NCBI RefSeq assembly: GCF_024713945.1
Contig: NC_134677.1
Coordinates: 5,087,001 to 5,151,000 of the forward strand
DNA: 64,000 bases
Direction: 5' to 3'
Source: Dermatophagoides farinae
Lineage: Eukaryota; Arthropoda; Arachnida; Sarcoptiformes; Pyroglyphidae
Shown piece by piece: positions 1 to 11,412 of the stretch. Under the pieces are notes generated by a model. That model was given only the letters and a program-made list of their open reading frames with translations. It was not told the DNA's origin and did no database searches. Every line of letters begins with the position of its first letter. Within the stretch, counting starts at the first letter, position 1. Both the position numbers and the translations under genes were made by a program.

Positions 1-2717
1 GAATATCAGACTTTTAAATCATGTCCAATGGAAGAATAGAAAAAAATATTCACTTTTATCACATCAACACACAAACAAGTTCGTTTCGACGATATGTATA
101 GGAATTCGGGCTTATTGCAAATAGTAAAAATTAAAAAGGAAGACAAGGCCATGCATTTCAATCACAAACAATTATCGGGAAAAAAATATAAACAATGACA
201 GACATGCCTGTCGTCGTCATTAGACATGGCAACAAATAAACAAAACAAAAAATAGCCAACTTGTCCACGATGATGATCACCAATTTTTTTCACGTAAACA
301 AAATAAAATTCAAAATTAACGATCCATTTTGGATGCATTCGGCCAACAAAACGAATCAAATAGTGAACCTGAAACAAACGCACTCGCACTTTTTTGATAA
401 AAGAGAAGTATCAAGGATGATGATGATCAACAAAGCAAAATTTGTGATTGTGGTGGCGGTTGACGACAATGATGATATTATTAAACAGAATATATCATCG
501 TCATGATCACAATAATCATGATCATCAGCGGTGCGAACATTTTATTTCAATGTGTGAGTTTGAATGAATGAATGAATGGAGAAAAAAAATGCCAACAAGA
601 TGTACGTGTGTTCATATGTAATAACAGGATTTTTGTTTTTAAAATGATGACGACAACTCCTAATTTTACAGCCATATGGCTATAAGCCAACCAAGCCAAG
701 ATGATGAAGATGATTTTTTTTCTTTAGTTTAATTGAATATATGACGCATGATTTTCAATGAAAAATTCCAATTTCAATGTTGGTGGTTCAATGATATTGA
801 TTCAATTAATGGAAGAATTTGGAAACAGTAAATGAAAATTTGGAACGAAAAAAGGCACAATATACAAATCATTTTGGAATGCGTTGGACGCATTATTTTT
901 GTCTATCAAGGTCGTCATCATCATTAGTTAATCATCATTTAAATTTGGTCTTCATTTATACACATATATGGATCAAAATTGATTTTGAAGTTGTATTTTA
1001 GATGATTTGGTTTGAATTATAATGCTATTATCTAATCGTAAATGAAGGTAATTAAATATTATGAAAATAATGCTGAAATGTTGTTGAACGGTAATATATT
1101 TTTTATTAATTTGTACAAAAAAAACGGTTGGGTAGCCGTCGCCGTCGTCGTCGTCATCATCTCAAGTCGCTAATAGGCCATGAACTTGTTGCTTCGAGGT
1201 TTCTTTGGCTTAAGCATAGACTTTCTTGTTTAGCATCTTCAAAAGCAAAGCAAGTTTGAAGAGGAAGAAAATGTTTTTCTATTTTTTTGAGCAACCACTA
1301 TACAAATACACCGACAGGTAGCGAGTTGAGGGATTGAGTGTGAGAGCTGATAGCTTGATATATCGACAGAAAAAAGAGACAAATAAAATGAATGAAGGAA
1401 TTTTTCTCTTTTAATACACACAACATAGACATGGATGTTTGAGACGACTATGACAACTATTTTTTTTCACAAGAAAAAAATTTTGCTATGAGAATGAGGA
1501 AAAATGATGAAAAACATTGATGATATGTTAAAATGTTTCTTATTACATACAAACATCACCTGGAAGTAAGTGTTCATCGATGCATTTGTTATATGATGTT
1601 TTTTTTTCTATTTGAATGCAATTATTTTTATTTCAAAATTGAACTTTTAGCTTGAAGGCAGATAGAGTGATAAAAGAGTTAGATATTTTGGGTTTTTCAT
1701 TTTTCAGTCGTTATCGATAATGTTCGATGATTAAAGTTGAATATAATATGAAATATCGTGCGACAAATTTGGACATCTGAGACTTTGAAAAAAGTTTGAG
1801 CCCAATGTTATAATCATTTGATCGTATAGACTATCTTGATGATCGAATTGAATAACCGGCTCTTTAGTATTTGAAATTATCTATCAATCGATGCTGATGT
1901 TGTTTGTTATTATTGACAATCATGATGATCAATATACTACTCAGTATGCTTCGATAAATAACACTTGGTTGTTCATCGATCAATACATCCACATCTTTGT
2001 ATCTGTAACATAATTTAGAGCAACATATTTTAAAAAAATATAATCACAAATGTAACAGTATAAATATCGATTATAGTGATGATAAAAAAATAGACATTCA
2101 ATGATAATAATAAAAAAAATTGATCATCGTCATCATCATAAAAATATAATTTAATGTCTATGAGAGAGTAAAATGATTTGAAGATTGTGAAATTACCTCA
2201 TTTTAGCGCTAATACTTAGCAAGTTATGATCGGATGTAGAGTAACAAAAAAAACCGATGAACAATGACGATGATGATTGTGTTTCGACACAAAATCAATA
2301 TCAATCATCCAAATAATTTAAAATTGAATAATATCCGAATTCAAACTCAGCTGAAATATTCGTTTCAATATTGTCCTGTCATCTATGAACAAAGTTATAT
2401 TGCAATTTTCAAATTTTCAAATTCGAAATTTTTTTTATGTTGGATATGCATGATGACGAGGTAAAAAAAGTAGAAAGATGGATAATTAGATTTGTAAAAA
2501 AAATGATAAAAATAACAAAACAAACATAATGATAGATTTTTAATGCATATTTACATGATCATCCATTTATTCATTTTTTATATCACATATCATAAAAAAT
2601 CAGTAAAGTATTCATAAATTAAAAAGTATTTATCATCATCATATTTTAATCGTTTATGTATATCGAATCCATATACTTATCATGATGAATTTCCAATCCA
2701 ATTTAGTCCAATTGAAA
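1..2717. other. Gene-free AT-rich stretch
   Basis: No ORF here looks like protein. The longest (60-81 codons) are biased to residues expected from AT-rich simple repeats. The stretch holds GATGAT/CATCAT runs, a short CGTCGTCGTC run near 1140-1160 and A/T homopolymers. It lies 3' of the minus-strand two-TM gene, so its right edge probably includes that gene's 3' UTR. I see no RNA gene or transposon end in it. Confidence 0.6.
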
Positions 2718-3941
2718 TTAAAGAACTGATTCATGACTTGTCGATGCTGTATTTGTCGTTCTAACTGTCGATCGTGCAGTTGGTGGTTGTGGATAATTAC
2801 GATGATGTGATTGTTGATGATGGTTATTCAAATTACCACCAGATGACGAAGTTCTTTGATGATGATATTCATGAAATATATGAATCTCTTCCGGATGTGT
2901 TAGATAACTAAAACCGTTTGGTGGTACTTTCTTTGGATGATGATTCGATGATTTAGACACATTATTGACCAAAGGAAGTCCAACGGTATTGATATCTCCT
3001 CGCTGATTAGATGTTAATGGTTGTATGGAAGTTGATGAGGAAGAAGAAGAGGATAGAGAATTCGTTGCAGGAATCTCGGTTAATGTTGCCGATTGTTTTT
3101 CCACAGTTTTTGATGGAACAACAGGAACATATTGCATTTGTAGTGGCGGTTGTTGTTGCAGATGCTGCTGCTGTTGATTAGCTTGTATTGGATGATGAAC
3201 ATATTCCGTCAATACAGGCGTCGTATGTGATTGTGATTGCTGTTGTTGTTGTGGATGATTATAATGACTTGGTTGTATTTGATGATGAGTTTCATTTCTT
3301 TCGCGCCTTAGTAACGGTGCTTTAGATTCATTCGATTCTTGTCGATTAATATTTGCTGCAGGACGATGAATTTGTGATTGTTGATGATTCGGATAATGTG
3401 ATGTTGTTGATGATGATGGATGTACCAGAATAGGTGTTGGTGATGATATTAAACGTTCTTCTTCATATGGATCATGTGTTGCTTTCACCGGTGTCCGTGT
3501 TGTAATAGCTTTGTCTGGTGATCGATCATTTCTGGTGTTTGTAAAATGTTGTGAATGATTATTTTGATGAACCGGTTGAGATGATATTTGATGTTGATTT
3601 CGGAAATGATCTTCAATTCTTCCATGACTAAAACAAGCGAACAATGTAAACACAATAGCAATGGTAATGAATGCAATACCCGATGATGAAAGTATAATGG
3701 CAACAATTATTGGCCAATAACTATTATTATATTCATGTGGATTATGGAAAAACATATTGTTCACATAGGTATGCGGTCCAGTAGATGATAGGATATAAAC
3801 AACCAAACCAGAAACCAATACAATAACACCCAGACACATAAGTGTAGCACCAATACTACAATACATAAATCGTGTTCGATATTCTTCACTCGGGTCGATT
3901 ATTTGTTGATCATCTTTTATACCTTGTTCTTTATTAGCCAT
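2718..3941 (-). CDS. Two-TM membrane protein with long disordered tail
   Basis: Single-exon ORF of 407 aa from the ATG at 3941 (MANKEQGIKD). A short hydrophilic N-terminus is followed by TM1 (about residues 26-52), a 23-residue loop containing an N-N-S glycosylation sequon (72-74), and TM2 (about 76-104). The remaining 300 residues form a low-complexity tail rich in Ser, His, Gln, Asn and Pro, with poly-Gln near 230-265. The loop sequon implies that both ends are cytosolic, with the loop outside the cell or in the lumen. I do not recognise the family. The architecture resembles the 492-aa protein at 11.4-13.0 kb. A pyrimidine-rich 3' splice site near 4003 and a GTATGG donor-like site near 4099 (minus strand) suggest a 5' UTR intron. 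Coding status is well supported by length and the clean TM hairpin; function is unknown. Confidence 0.8.
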   Translation of the reverse strand: MANKEQGIKDDQQIIDPSEEYRTRFMYCSIGATLMCLGVIVLVSGLVVYILSSTGPHTYVNNMFFHNPHEYNNSYWPIIVAIILSSSGIAFITIAIVFTLFACFSHGRIEDHFRNQHQISSQPVHQNNHSQHFTNTRNDRSPDKAITTRTPVKATHDPYEEERLISSPTPILVHPSSSTTSHYPNHQQSQIHRPAANINRQESNESKAPLLRRERNETHHQIQPSHYNHPQQQQQSQSHTTPVLTEYVHHPIQANQQQQHLQQQPPLQMQYVPVVPSKTVEKQSATLTEIPATNSLSSSSSSSTSIQPLTSNQRGDINTVGLPLVNNVSKSSNHHPKKVPPNGFSYLTHPEEIHIFHEYHHQRTSSSGGNLNNHHQQSHHRNYPQPPTARSTVRTTNTASTSHESVL

Positions 3942-4546
3942 CTTTTTCAGAAAGAAAATAACATAAAAATGATTGGATGGTTGATATGCAAAATTTGATT
4001 CCTACAAAATTAACAAAGAATTAACAAACAAATCGATTATTTATTTCTCATCGTTATAAACACAATAACAAAAAAAAATTCAATAAGAAGCACCATACCG
4101 TTTAATGTGTTGTTTTTGTTGTTGTTGTTGTTCAGTTTGTACAACTATTATGTTCGAATGAATGAAAACGACAAACTATCAACTTTTTATTACTAAATAA
4201 TCATTTTTATTTTGTTATGTTGTTGTTCTTGTTGGATGAATAGAATTGAATCCAATTGTGAAAAAAATAATAACATTGTAATATAACATATTATATCATC
4301 ATCATGAACAAAAAATGAAGAAAAATCGCTAGTACATCAACATCATGATGATGATTATCATCATCATCATCATCATCCGTAGTATTCATCGACAAAGATG
4401 GAATGAAAAGAAAGTTGAATGAATGAATGAAAAAAAAAATCTATCGACAACAACGTAGGTATTTTATTCAGGATGACTATACAAGATTCGATTCGAATGA
4501 CTATAATTTTGTTTACTGTTAACGAACCGAATTGGATGCTTCTGTC

Positions 4547-4581
<35 letters not shown>

Positions 4582-6408
4582 TGCATATTACTTATAATGA
4601 TGATGATTGAATACAACAATTGATGTTGATGATGATGATGATACAAACATTAATGGGTGGTTGATGGTTTCCATTTATAAATATCGTTGTATGTATATAC
4701 ACTCACACTCATACACACTAATTTTTTGGGCCACATTCATCATGTACGAACAAACGAAAGAACAAACAAACAAATTTTTATTGAAACTATATTTAGCCAA
4801 GAAAAAAAAATAATAATAATGATGTTGAATCAAATACGATCATCAAAAACAACTAAGTGAGTGAATGAAAAAAAAGTGGAAGGAAGTTTTAATCCGAATT
4901 TTTTCCTTGATGAAATATCAAGGCGTTAATTTGGCTAACTGGGCGTTTTCGATTCTCTTGTTTTAACATTCGATTAATGATTATTCGGTTTTTTCAACAC
5001 ATTTTTGACTTATCGACTTGTTTGATTGCTGCTATAGAATTTTTTTTTATTAATAACAAAACAAAAGATTCAATGATTGTAGTTTTATTCTTGGATGAGA
5101 GAATGAAAATTCACACAACTTTGTCATCATCATCATCATCATCATCATTCGGCACATTTACATAATAAAATTAATTAACAATCTTTGTTCTAAATTCATT
5201 CATTCAAATTACAATTTTACAAATGTCAAACACAAAACAAAATCAAATAAAAATTCATCTAGTCATCATTTGTTGACCGAATTCGTTACGTTCTTGTTGG
5301 CCATCGATGATTTATTTCGAACATATGACACAAGCGTTGTTTATTTCATTCGCATAGATTAAATTCAAACCAATTACTTTGAATGAATTTTTTAAAAAAT
5401 CAAATATAGAGCAATGAACGAAAGAGACAGAGAGACAGAAAATAAAAATCGATGTTTATCAATATAAATGATGCAGATGTTATGTAGGAAAAAAAATGGG
5501 AAGAATTATAGAATGATTAATGATGATGGTGATGATACTTGGTGGTGAAAAATTAATTATTATTTTTTTCTTTGATTTTTACTACAAAAATTAGTGTTCA
5601 ATTCAACTATAGTTGTCATGTTTGATTTGTTGTATACAGGCGAGAAAAAATTGAATTAAATAGGCTGGAATTCGTTTGTTTTTTTTTTGAACGATCAAGT
5701 GATATATGCAAGGATGTATTAGTATTTTTTTTTTTTTACTTCACATGTTGATTGTTTCAACCAGGAGACAATGATTTCAAATGCAATGAAATGTTTTTTA
5801 AAATATGAACAGCATTATTGCCTGGTAATTTTGTTCAGTGTGACTGTGTATGTATTGTGCAGCTAATCCATCCATCCATCCATTCATTCATTAGAAAAGT
5901 GGTGTTGTTGTTACGAAATTGAATACCTTGCATCTTTGGAGTGATTAATAGCCAACCATATGAATATGAATATTATTGAAAATAATATTTTATGAAGGAC
6001 AAATATCAGCATGGGAAAATACACTGTAACTATTAATACATTCTCGAAACAATTCATTCACTAATTATGAGGAGAATTTTTTTTTCTCACCATAGTTGAA
6101 CAAAAAAGAATTTATCGTAATTTTAGCCAAGTTTTTAGCGGAAAAATATATTTTTGAAATCTAACTTATTCATAAAATTTGTGCCTATTGAAAATTTTCA
6201 GTTACAGCTGTACGTATTTTTACTCGTTGAAGTGTTGTTTATCGGGTGTGGTATCTTTCATTTTGTTGATTCGATTACAAAGGTCGCCAGTATTGAAATT
6301 GATAACCATTGTTAAGCGATACTGTTGGTTTTTTCTTATTTTTAATTCGATACATTGAATCTTATTTACAATTTCTAAATTTATAGTGAAATTTCTTAAT
6401 GAACCAAG
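3942..6408. other. Intergenic, simple-repeat rich
   Basis: This lies between the divergent two-TM gene (-) and the dipeptidase gene (+), so both promoters should be inside it. It contains a (CAT/ATC) run near 4343-4376, a (TG) microsatellite at 4541-4581, further GAT and CAT triplet runs, and poly-T stretches. No ORF is convincing, and no clear TATA box can be tied to either start. Confidence 0.6.
4541..4581. repeat. (TCTG)n(TG)n microsatellite
   Basis: Two TCTG units run directly into about 15 TG dinucleotides. This is a compound dinucleotide repeat in intergenic DNA. Confidence 0.9.
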
Positions 6409-7197
6409 ATGGCCGTCCAACAGAATGCACGTCTACTTTTGTTATCTAATTCAACAATGGCCAATCAGCCATATCTTCAATGGCCTAAAAAGTTAATCAA
6501 AGATTTTCTAAATGTTTCTCAAGTAAAAGAGATTCTGTTCATTCCATTTGCCGGTGTTAGTATTGAATGGGATGATTATTCGGATAAAGTTAAACATGCA
6601 TTGGAAAATGATTTCAAAGTAAAACCGATACATCATTGTTCCAACTATGAAGAAGCAGTGCAAAATGCCGAAGCCATCATGATAGGTGGTGGTAACACTT
6701 TTCATTTGTTATATAAACTATATGAACACAATCTTTTGGATTCGATTAAAAAACGAGTACTGGATCCAGTAAAACCGATTCCATATATTGGATGGTCAGC
6801 CGGATCAAATGTAGCCGGACCAGATATTGGTACAACAAACGATATGCCCATCATATGGCCACCAAGTGATCTTGCTTTAAATCTGGTTCCATATAATCTA
6901 AATCCACATTATAACGAATGGCAACCTCCAAATCTCAAGGCTGAAACTCGTATTGATCGCTTAAATGAGTGCATTCAGATTAAAAAAAGAACAATTATTG
7001 CTTATGCTGAAGGTGTTGGTATTCGAGTGGAAAATGGTCAACATCAAATTGTTGCACCGAAATTCCATGATCATAGTTGTTTTATCGATAACAAAGATAA
7101 TCGTATTGTAAAAGTATGGACATATGAAAATGACAAGATTCAAATCGATGAAATTCCTCTCTCTGATTCGGCAACACTAAATCATTATGTCAAATGA
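6409..7197 (+). CDS. Alpha-aspartyl dipeptidase (peptidase E, family S51)
   Basis: Single-exon ORF of 262 aa from an ATG in AAGATGGCC context. Family S51 enzymes are cytosolic serine peptidases that split dipeptides with N-terminal aspartate. The glutamine-amidotransferase-like fold is visible: FIPFAGVS strand (44-51), GGGNTFHLLY (93-102), and the nucleophile elbow GWSAGSN with Ser130. Asp145 (TNDMPI) and His167 (NPHYNE) complete the expected triad. Their spacings of 15 and 22 residues equal those of Salmonella PepE (Ser120, Asp135, His157). AYAEGVGI (198-205) is also family-typical. Length is normal for animal members and somewhat longer than the bacterial enzyme. The 3' UTR has an AATAAA at 7341. 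It is convergent with the ING gene, with stop codons 289 bp apart. All key residues are intact. Confidence 0.95.
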   Translation: MAVQQNARLLLLSNSTMANQPYLQWPKKLIKDFLNVSQVKEILFIPFAGVSIEWDDYSDKVKHALENDFKVKPIHHCSNYEEAVQNAEAIMIGGGNTFHLLYKLYEHNLLDSIKKRVLDPVKPIPYIGWSAGSNVAGPDIGTTNDMPIIWPPSDLALNLVPYNLNPHYNEWQPPNLKAETRIDRLNECIQIKKRTIIAYAEGVGIRVENGQHQIVAPKFHDHSCFIDNKDNRIVKVWTYENDKIQIDEIPLSDSATLNHYVK

Positions 7198-7486
7198 AGA
7201 AAAACGAATTTCGCAAGCAATATTTTGTATTGAAAATTTTTTTTTTAAATCAAGTGATTATACATTGTCAAAAAATTGAAATGAATGATGATTATGAAAT
7301 GATTTCATTATATTTTTTCCGTTTGCCTGAATAATTTTACAATAAATGATAAAAATGAGAAAAAATGGTCTATATATTTTTGTATCATTGTTGTTTGAAT
7401 ACACTATGATAATAATTGTATGAGAATTTTAATATGCAAATGAACATTAGTTTAGCTGTCGTTAAATATGGCCGATTAACAATTGG

Positions 7487-8546
7487 TTATTTACGCGGTA
7501 TATTACTACGTTCACCACGACATTGTGGACAATACCATTTTCCTTTAGGTTTGGTTGTTAAATTTACACAAACAAAATGAAACCATTCAATTGGACATTG
7601 TGCATTGTCACAGCAAATCATTTCACCATAGGAAACTTGTTCACATAGACAATATGTTGGTTCATTAGGATCATATGCATCGTCATTCAATTGTGAATCA
7701 TCATTATGATAGGATGCACCTGAAGAAGTTGCTGCTGCTGCTGCAGCCGCTGATGATGATTTACCGCGTTTTTCTGCTTTATTATTACCACCAGTTTTAA
7801 TGCCACGTTTAGTGTTACCACCGCGTTTCTGACCGGATTGATGATTAGTGCCACGATCCTGATTACTTGCTACAGGTGTCGATGAACGATCATCACCGCT
7901 ACCATAATCATTATTATGGCTATTATGCTTACTTGACCCACGACGCATTCGTTTATTAGTACCATTTGATGATTGATGATTATGGTGATCCTTTTCTTTT
8001 GAATGAAATGCAGGTGAGTTTCGACCATTCGATTGATTTTCATGATGTCGAGAAGCTTGATAATTGGAATTTTTGCTATTCGAATTAGAATAACTCGAAC
8101 CAGTTGATCCGTTTGCCTGATTCGATTGATTTGACAATGTATTTGCAAGTCGATAGCTAGCATCTAATTGTCGACTTTTCAAATCAATTTGTTCGAGCAT
8201 TGATCTTACAACATCTAATTTAGTATCGGATTTTTTTTCCAATACAAGTAGAACATTTTCAATTTTGTTCAAAATTTTAATTTTTTCTTCATTGCTCCAT
8301 TCATTCTGCTATTGGTATAAAAATTCGTTACTGATATGAAAGATAATATCAAGAAATTCATACCTTTTGAAGATATTTATCTTTATAGTATTCCATCAAT
8401 TTTGTACACTTTGTTCGTTCAACATCAATCATATGTATCTCAGATATTAATCGTGCCATATCGTTGGGAAAATTTTCAGTCAAATCAACATAGTTTTGTA
8501 AATACATAAAAACGGCACTTTCGGCCGTCAATTCAGCATTGGCCAT
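7487..8546 (-). CDS. ING-family PHD-finger protein (ING1/ING2-like)
   Basis: Two exons, 334 aa. Exon 1 is 8546-8364 (ATG at 8546) and ends CAAAAG|GTATGA. Exon 2 is 8308-7487, after a 55-bp intron; an alternative acceptor 3 nt on would drop one Gln. ING proteins read H3K4me3 and recruit histone acetyltransferase or deacetylase complexes in the nucleus. Residues 1-115 match the ING N-terminal helical domain ([17 protein letters not shown]). A Ser/Asn/His/Lys-rich linker with an Ala run follows, then the C4HC3 PHD finger: Cys281, 283, 294, 299, His305, Cys308, 321 and 324. [10 protein letters not shown] and PIEWFHF are nearly identical to animal INGs. [14 protein letters not shown] favours ING1/2 over ING4/5. 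Two oddities: the usual IGCDN is ICCDN, giving an extra cysteine at 293, and only about nine residues follow the finger, so the ING1/2 polybasic tail is missing. The gene is divergent from the PRA1 gene. Confidence 0.93.
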
Positions 8547-9084
8547 CGTCTTAATTCTTGTAGATTATTAAATGGTTGGAATCTATTTATATTGTTTTTA
8601 TTGTTGATCAAAAATCTTGTGGTGTCAACGTTTTTAACAGCAACCATAACATCTGAAACCTATTCGAGTTAAAATAGAACCAATTTTCAAATTTTTCAGC
8701 TCGATTATAATCATCATTGTATATAAACTTTGTATACAAAATTTTTTTGTTCAAGCATTAACAGATTTCCATCGAATCAAATCATTACTCCCAAAAGCAA
8801 AATTTTTAATTGAAAATGTAAGAAATTTTTGATAACATTATTATCATGATTCTAGCGAAATTATTTTGCCATGTCGTTTATGAACGGTTTTGAGCACGTG
8901 AGCAATAATAAATTATTATTCATTCAATGACGTGTTGGAATTCTAATTTCTCATGAGCAATAAATTGTCCTTTGAATATAGAATATTTATTAGTAGTATT
9001 TATAATTTCTATCTCTTCTGTACATTTCATGGTTTGAATAAGTTGCATCATTATTGTTGATTTGTCATTTCTATCCTAAATAAA

Positions 9085-9148
9085 GGTATTTTCCATTCAA
9101 TCTTTTGATTACAATCAATGATTATTGTTGATTTTCTAATTTTTAAAG
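9085..9148 (+). other. Probable 5' UTR intron of the PRA1 gene
   Basis: AAATAAAG|GTATTT lies 64 bp upstream of TTTTTAAAG|ATG. The two sites form a donor and a pyrimidine-rich acceptor directly abutting the PRA1 start codon, and the length fits the other introns here (55-74 bp). Inferred from sequence only; an RNA read across it would settle it. Confidence 0.45.
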
Positions 9149-9874
9149 ATGTCCGGGACTACTGTTAACGAACCGCAATTTGTTTCAAAAGGTAGCCCAT
9201 TGGGTCCAGTTCATAATGATGGCGATCCATCATCCTCGTCATCAACAACAGCATCATCAACTGGATTTATAAACAATTCCAATGCACTTGGTATGGAACC
9301 ATTGGGGGAATTAGATGGAGCAATCAACAATCTAGCCATGAGTGCCAAATATAATCTAACACAAATGAGTTTCAAACAATTACTTTCGGATCGTTGGTCT
9401 AAATTACAAAGCTGGGGATCATTTATCGATACCAGTCGTATGATATTACCGATATCCATTCAACAATGGTCAAAACGTTTAGTAACGAATTTTAAACATT
9501 TCCAAAGCAACTACCTGTTCGTCTTTATCATTTTATGCATATATTGTATTTTGACATCACCTTTGCTATTACTCGTATTAGCTGCAATCACCGCCGCAGG
9601 TTATATATTAACATTGAAAAATGCTGAACGTCCCCTGAAAATATTTGGAAAGAAATTGAATATAGGCCAACAATATCTAGCACTTGGTATTTGTTCATTA
9701 CCATTGCTGTATTTGGTTGGTGCTGGTTCTGTCGTATTCTGGGTGATTGGTGCCTCATTATTTGTGATAACATTACATGCATCCGTTTATGCAATCGAAA
9801 ATGGTGCACAACATTCACAACAATCAACTTCATCATTAGTCGAACCATTTGCATTCGAAATACAAAGTGTTTAA
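9149..9874 (+). CDS. RABAC1: Prenylated Rab acceptor 1 (PRA1 family)
   Basis: ORF of 241 aa from the ATG at 9149. PRA1/RABAC1 is a Golgi and endosomal membrane protein that binds prenylated Rab GTPases and helps recruit them from GDI. The PRA1 domain covers about residues 85-220. It has the hallmark W-G-x-F-I-D-x-x-R block (89-97), F-Q-S-N-Y-x-F-V-F (118-126), then two long hydrophobic hairpins (about 122-155 and 175-210) containing TSPLLLL and GAGSVVFWVIGA. These match vertebrate RABAC1 closely in order and spacing. The first 70 residues are Ser/Thr/Asn-rich and longer than in mammals. The gene is convergent with the four-TM gene. An AATAAA at about 10114 lies within 8 bp of that neighbour's stop codon, so the two 3' ends overlap or abut. 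Confidence 0.95.
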   Translation: MSGTTVNEPQFVSKGSPLGPVHNDGDPSSSSSTTASSTGFINNSNALGMEPLGELDGAINNLAMSAKYNLTQMSFKQLLSDRWSKLQSWGSFIDTSRMILPISIQQWSKRLVTNFKHFQSNYLFVFIILCIYCILTSPLLLLVLAAITAAGYILTLKNAERPLKIFGKKLNIGQQYLALGICSLPLLYLVGAGSVVFWVIGASLFVITLHASVYAIENGAQHSQQSTSSLVEPFAFEIQSV

Positions 9875-10121
9875 CGAAAAAAAAAAAATACTTTTTCTAT
9901 TTATGTTTAAAATTATTATTTTATTTATTGCTATTTTTGAAACCATTTCCTATTATTTTCGATGGGATCTAATTTGTATTCTTATAACACAAAAATTGAA
10001 TACTGAATATAAATACATAATGTACATGATTTTTTCGTATTTTCAATTTCAATTTTTTTTTTTGTTATTGACTTGGAGTAATTTTTCGAATTTTTATTAT
10101 TAATAGTTATTACAATAAATC

Positions 10122-10705
10122 TTACAATTCGAAAGTATCTGTTTTGCGTTGTGGAAAATAGATGGAAGTCTTTTTTTTCTGTTGTTGATGCGGCTGTGGT
10201 TGCAATGGATTGTGTTTCTGTCGAATATGTGTTTGAAGATTTTTTAAACTTTGTATGTATAGAAATATATTACCAATAATCGATATAAGCAATATAACGA
10301 TGACCAAAAGGAAAAAATCACTCAAATCAATACGTGCACGTTTTTCGATAAGATGTATGATTAACATTATGGATATGGTTACCATCGGTATTAATAGAAT
10401 CAAAGTGAATACGAATAGTTCGTGTTCATGAGCACGTAATACGAGCAATAAGCCAATGGAAAAAAGTATAAAACCTTGAAAGAATCGGAGGAAATAAATC
10501 AAAAAAAAAAAAAAAAAAAAATCTAGGAAAATATTTACTTACAAATAGCACCGATAGATTCGGGAACTTTGCGCCAATCATAATCACCATAATCATAAAT
10601 GGGTGATGGCCATAACCATCGTGTAAGGCTTGCAAAATAAAAGCCACCAGTAGCCATAAAACTGGTACTTGTAATTAGAAAATATTTATAAAAAACTCGG
10701 CACAT
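10122..10705 (-). CDS. Orphan four-TM protein
   Basis: Two exons, 171 aa. Exon 1 is 10705-10543 (MCRVFYKYFL), with donor TATTT|GTAAGT. A 68-bp intron (10542-10475) contains a long poly-pyrimidine tract on the coding strand. Exon 2 is 10474-10122. The join is phase 1 and gives AICFILFSIG, which turns two separate ORFs into one membrane domain; this supports the splice. Predicted TM segments are about 7-27, 51-67, 74-97 and 107-130. The loop after TM1 is aromatic and acidic (WPSPIYDYGDYDW). The C-terminus is polar, Gln/Lys-rich and probably cytosolic. The upstream frame stays open without another ATG. I do not recognise the family; it could be a TMEM-type protein. Confidence 0.72.
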
Positions 10706-11412
10706 AATGGTGGATCGTATTGTGAATAAATAAAAAAAAAGTTGAAAAAACAATTAAAATTTCAATTCCAACTGAACGCTATTAGAATAAAATGATTCTA
10801 TGATTTTTTGAGAGTGTCGAGATCACAACCATATTGCTAAGATATATTGATTTAATTCTTTGTGTATGTGAATATTTTAGTTTGTCAGTGACAAACTGTC
10901 TTTCAATTCATAAATATAAGGTTTCATTTATGGAAACGTCAATGAATATAAAAGCTAAAACACATTGCATTCTGAATTTCGCTTACAAAAAAAACGTCCA
11001 TAGCACATATACACATACGCTGGGAACTCGAATTTGGAGCTTGAAACCAGAACTTGGAAAAATAGCCAAAAACAAGCTCTGTTACTCAATTTCATTATAT
11101 TTTATTATCATGTTGTTGTTGTCTTGGTGATGATCTCCTTTTCCAAGATTGATGACAGCGTTTCACCAACAAAAAAAAGTACGGCATTACATTGAATCGC
11201 ATTTCAAAATCGTTTTCAACAGACAATTTGGCGATTGGAAATCAATGGATATGTTATTTATTTTAGGTCATTAATAATAAAATAAAAACAATATTAAAAT
11301 AATAAATCAACCATTCATTTTAGAATGAATTTCGTTTACGATTTGATATACTTAAAATCAAAAGTTTCAATTGGAACAAAAATAACAGTGATAGGTGTAT
11401 AATCAAGATAAT
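10706..11412. other. Short intergenic gap
   Basis: This separates two minus-strand genes. It should hold the four-TM gene's promoter and the 3' UTR of the 492-aa gene. An ORF at 10834-11130 (+) is low-complexity and lacks any recognisable domain. Nothing else stands out. Confidence 0.5.
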
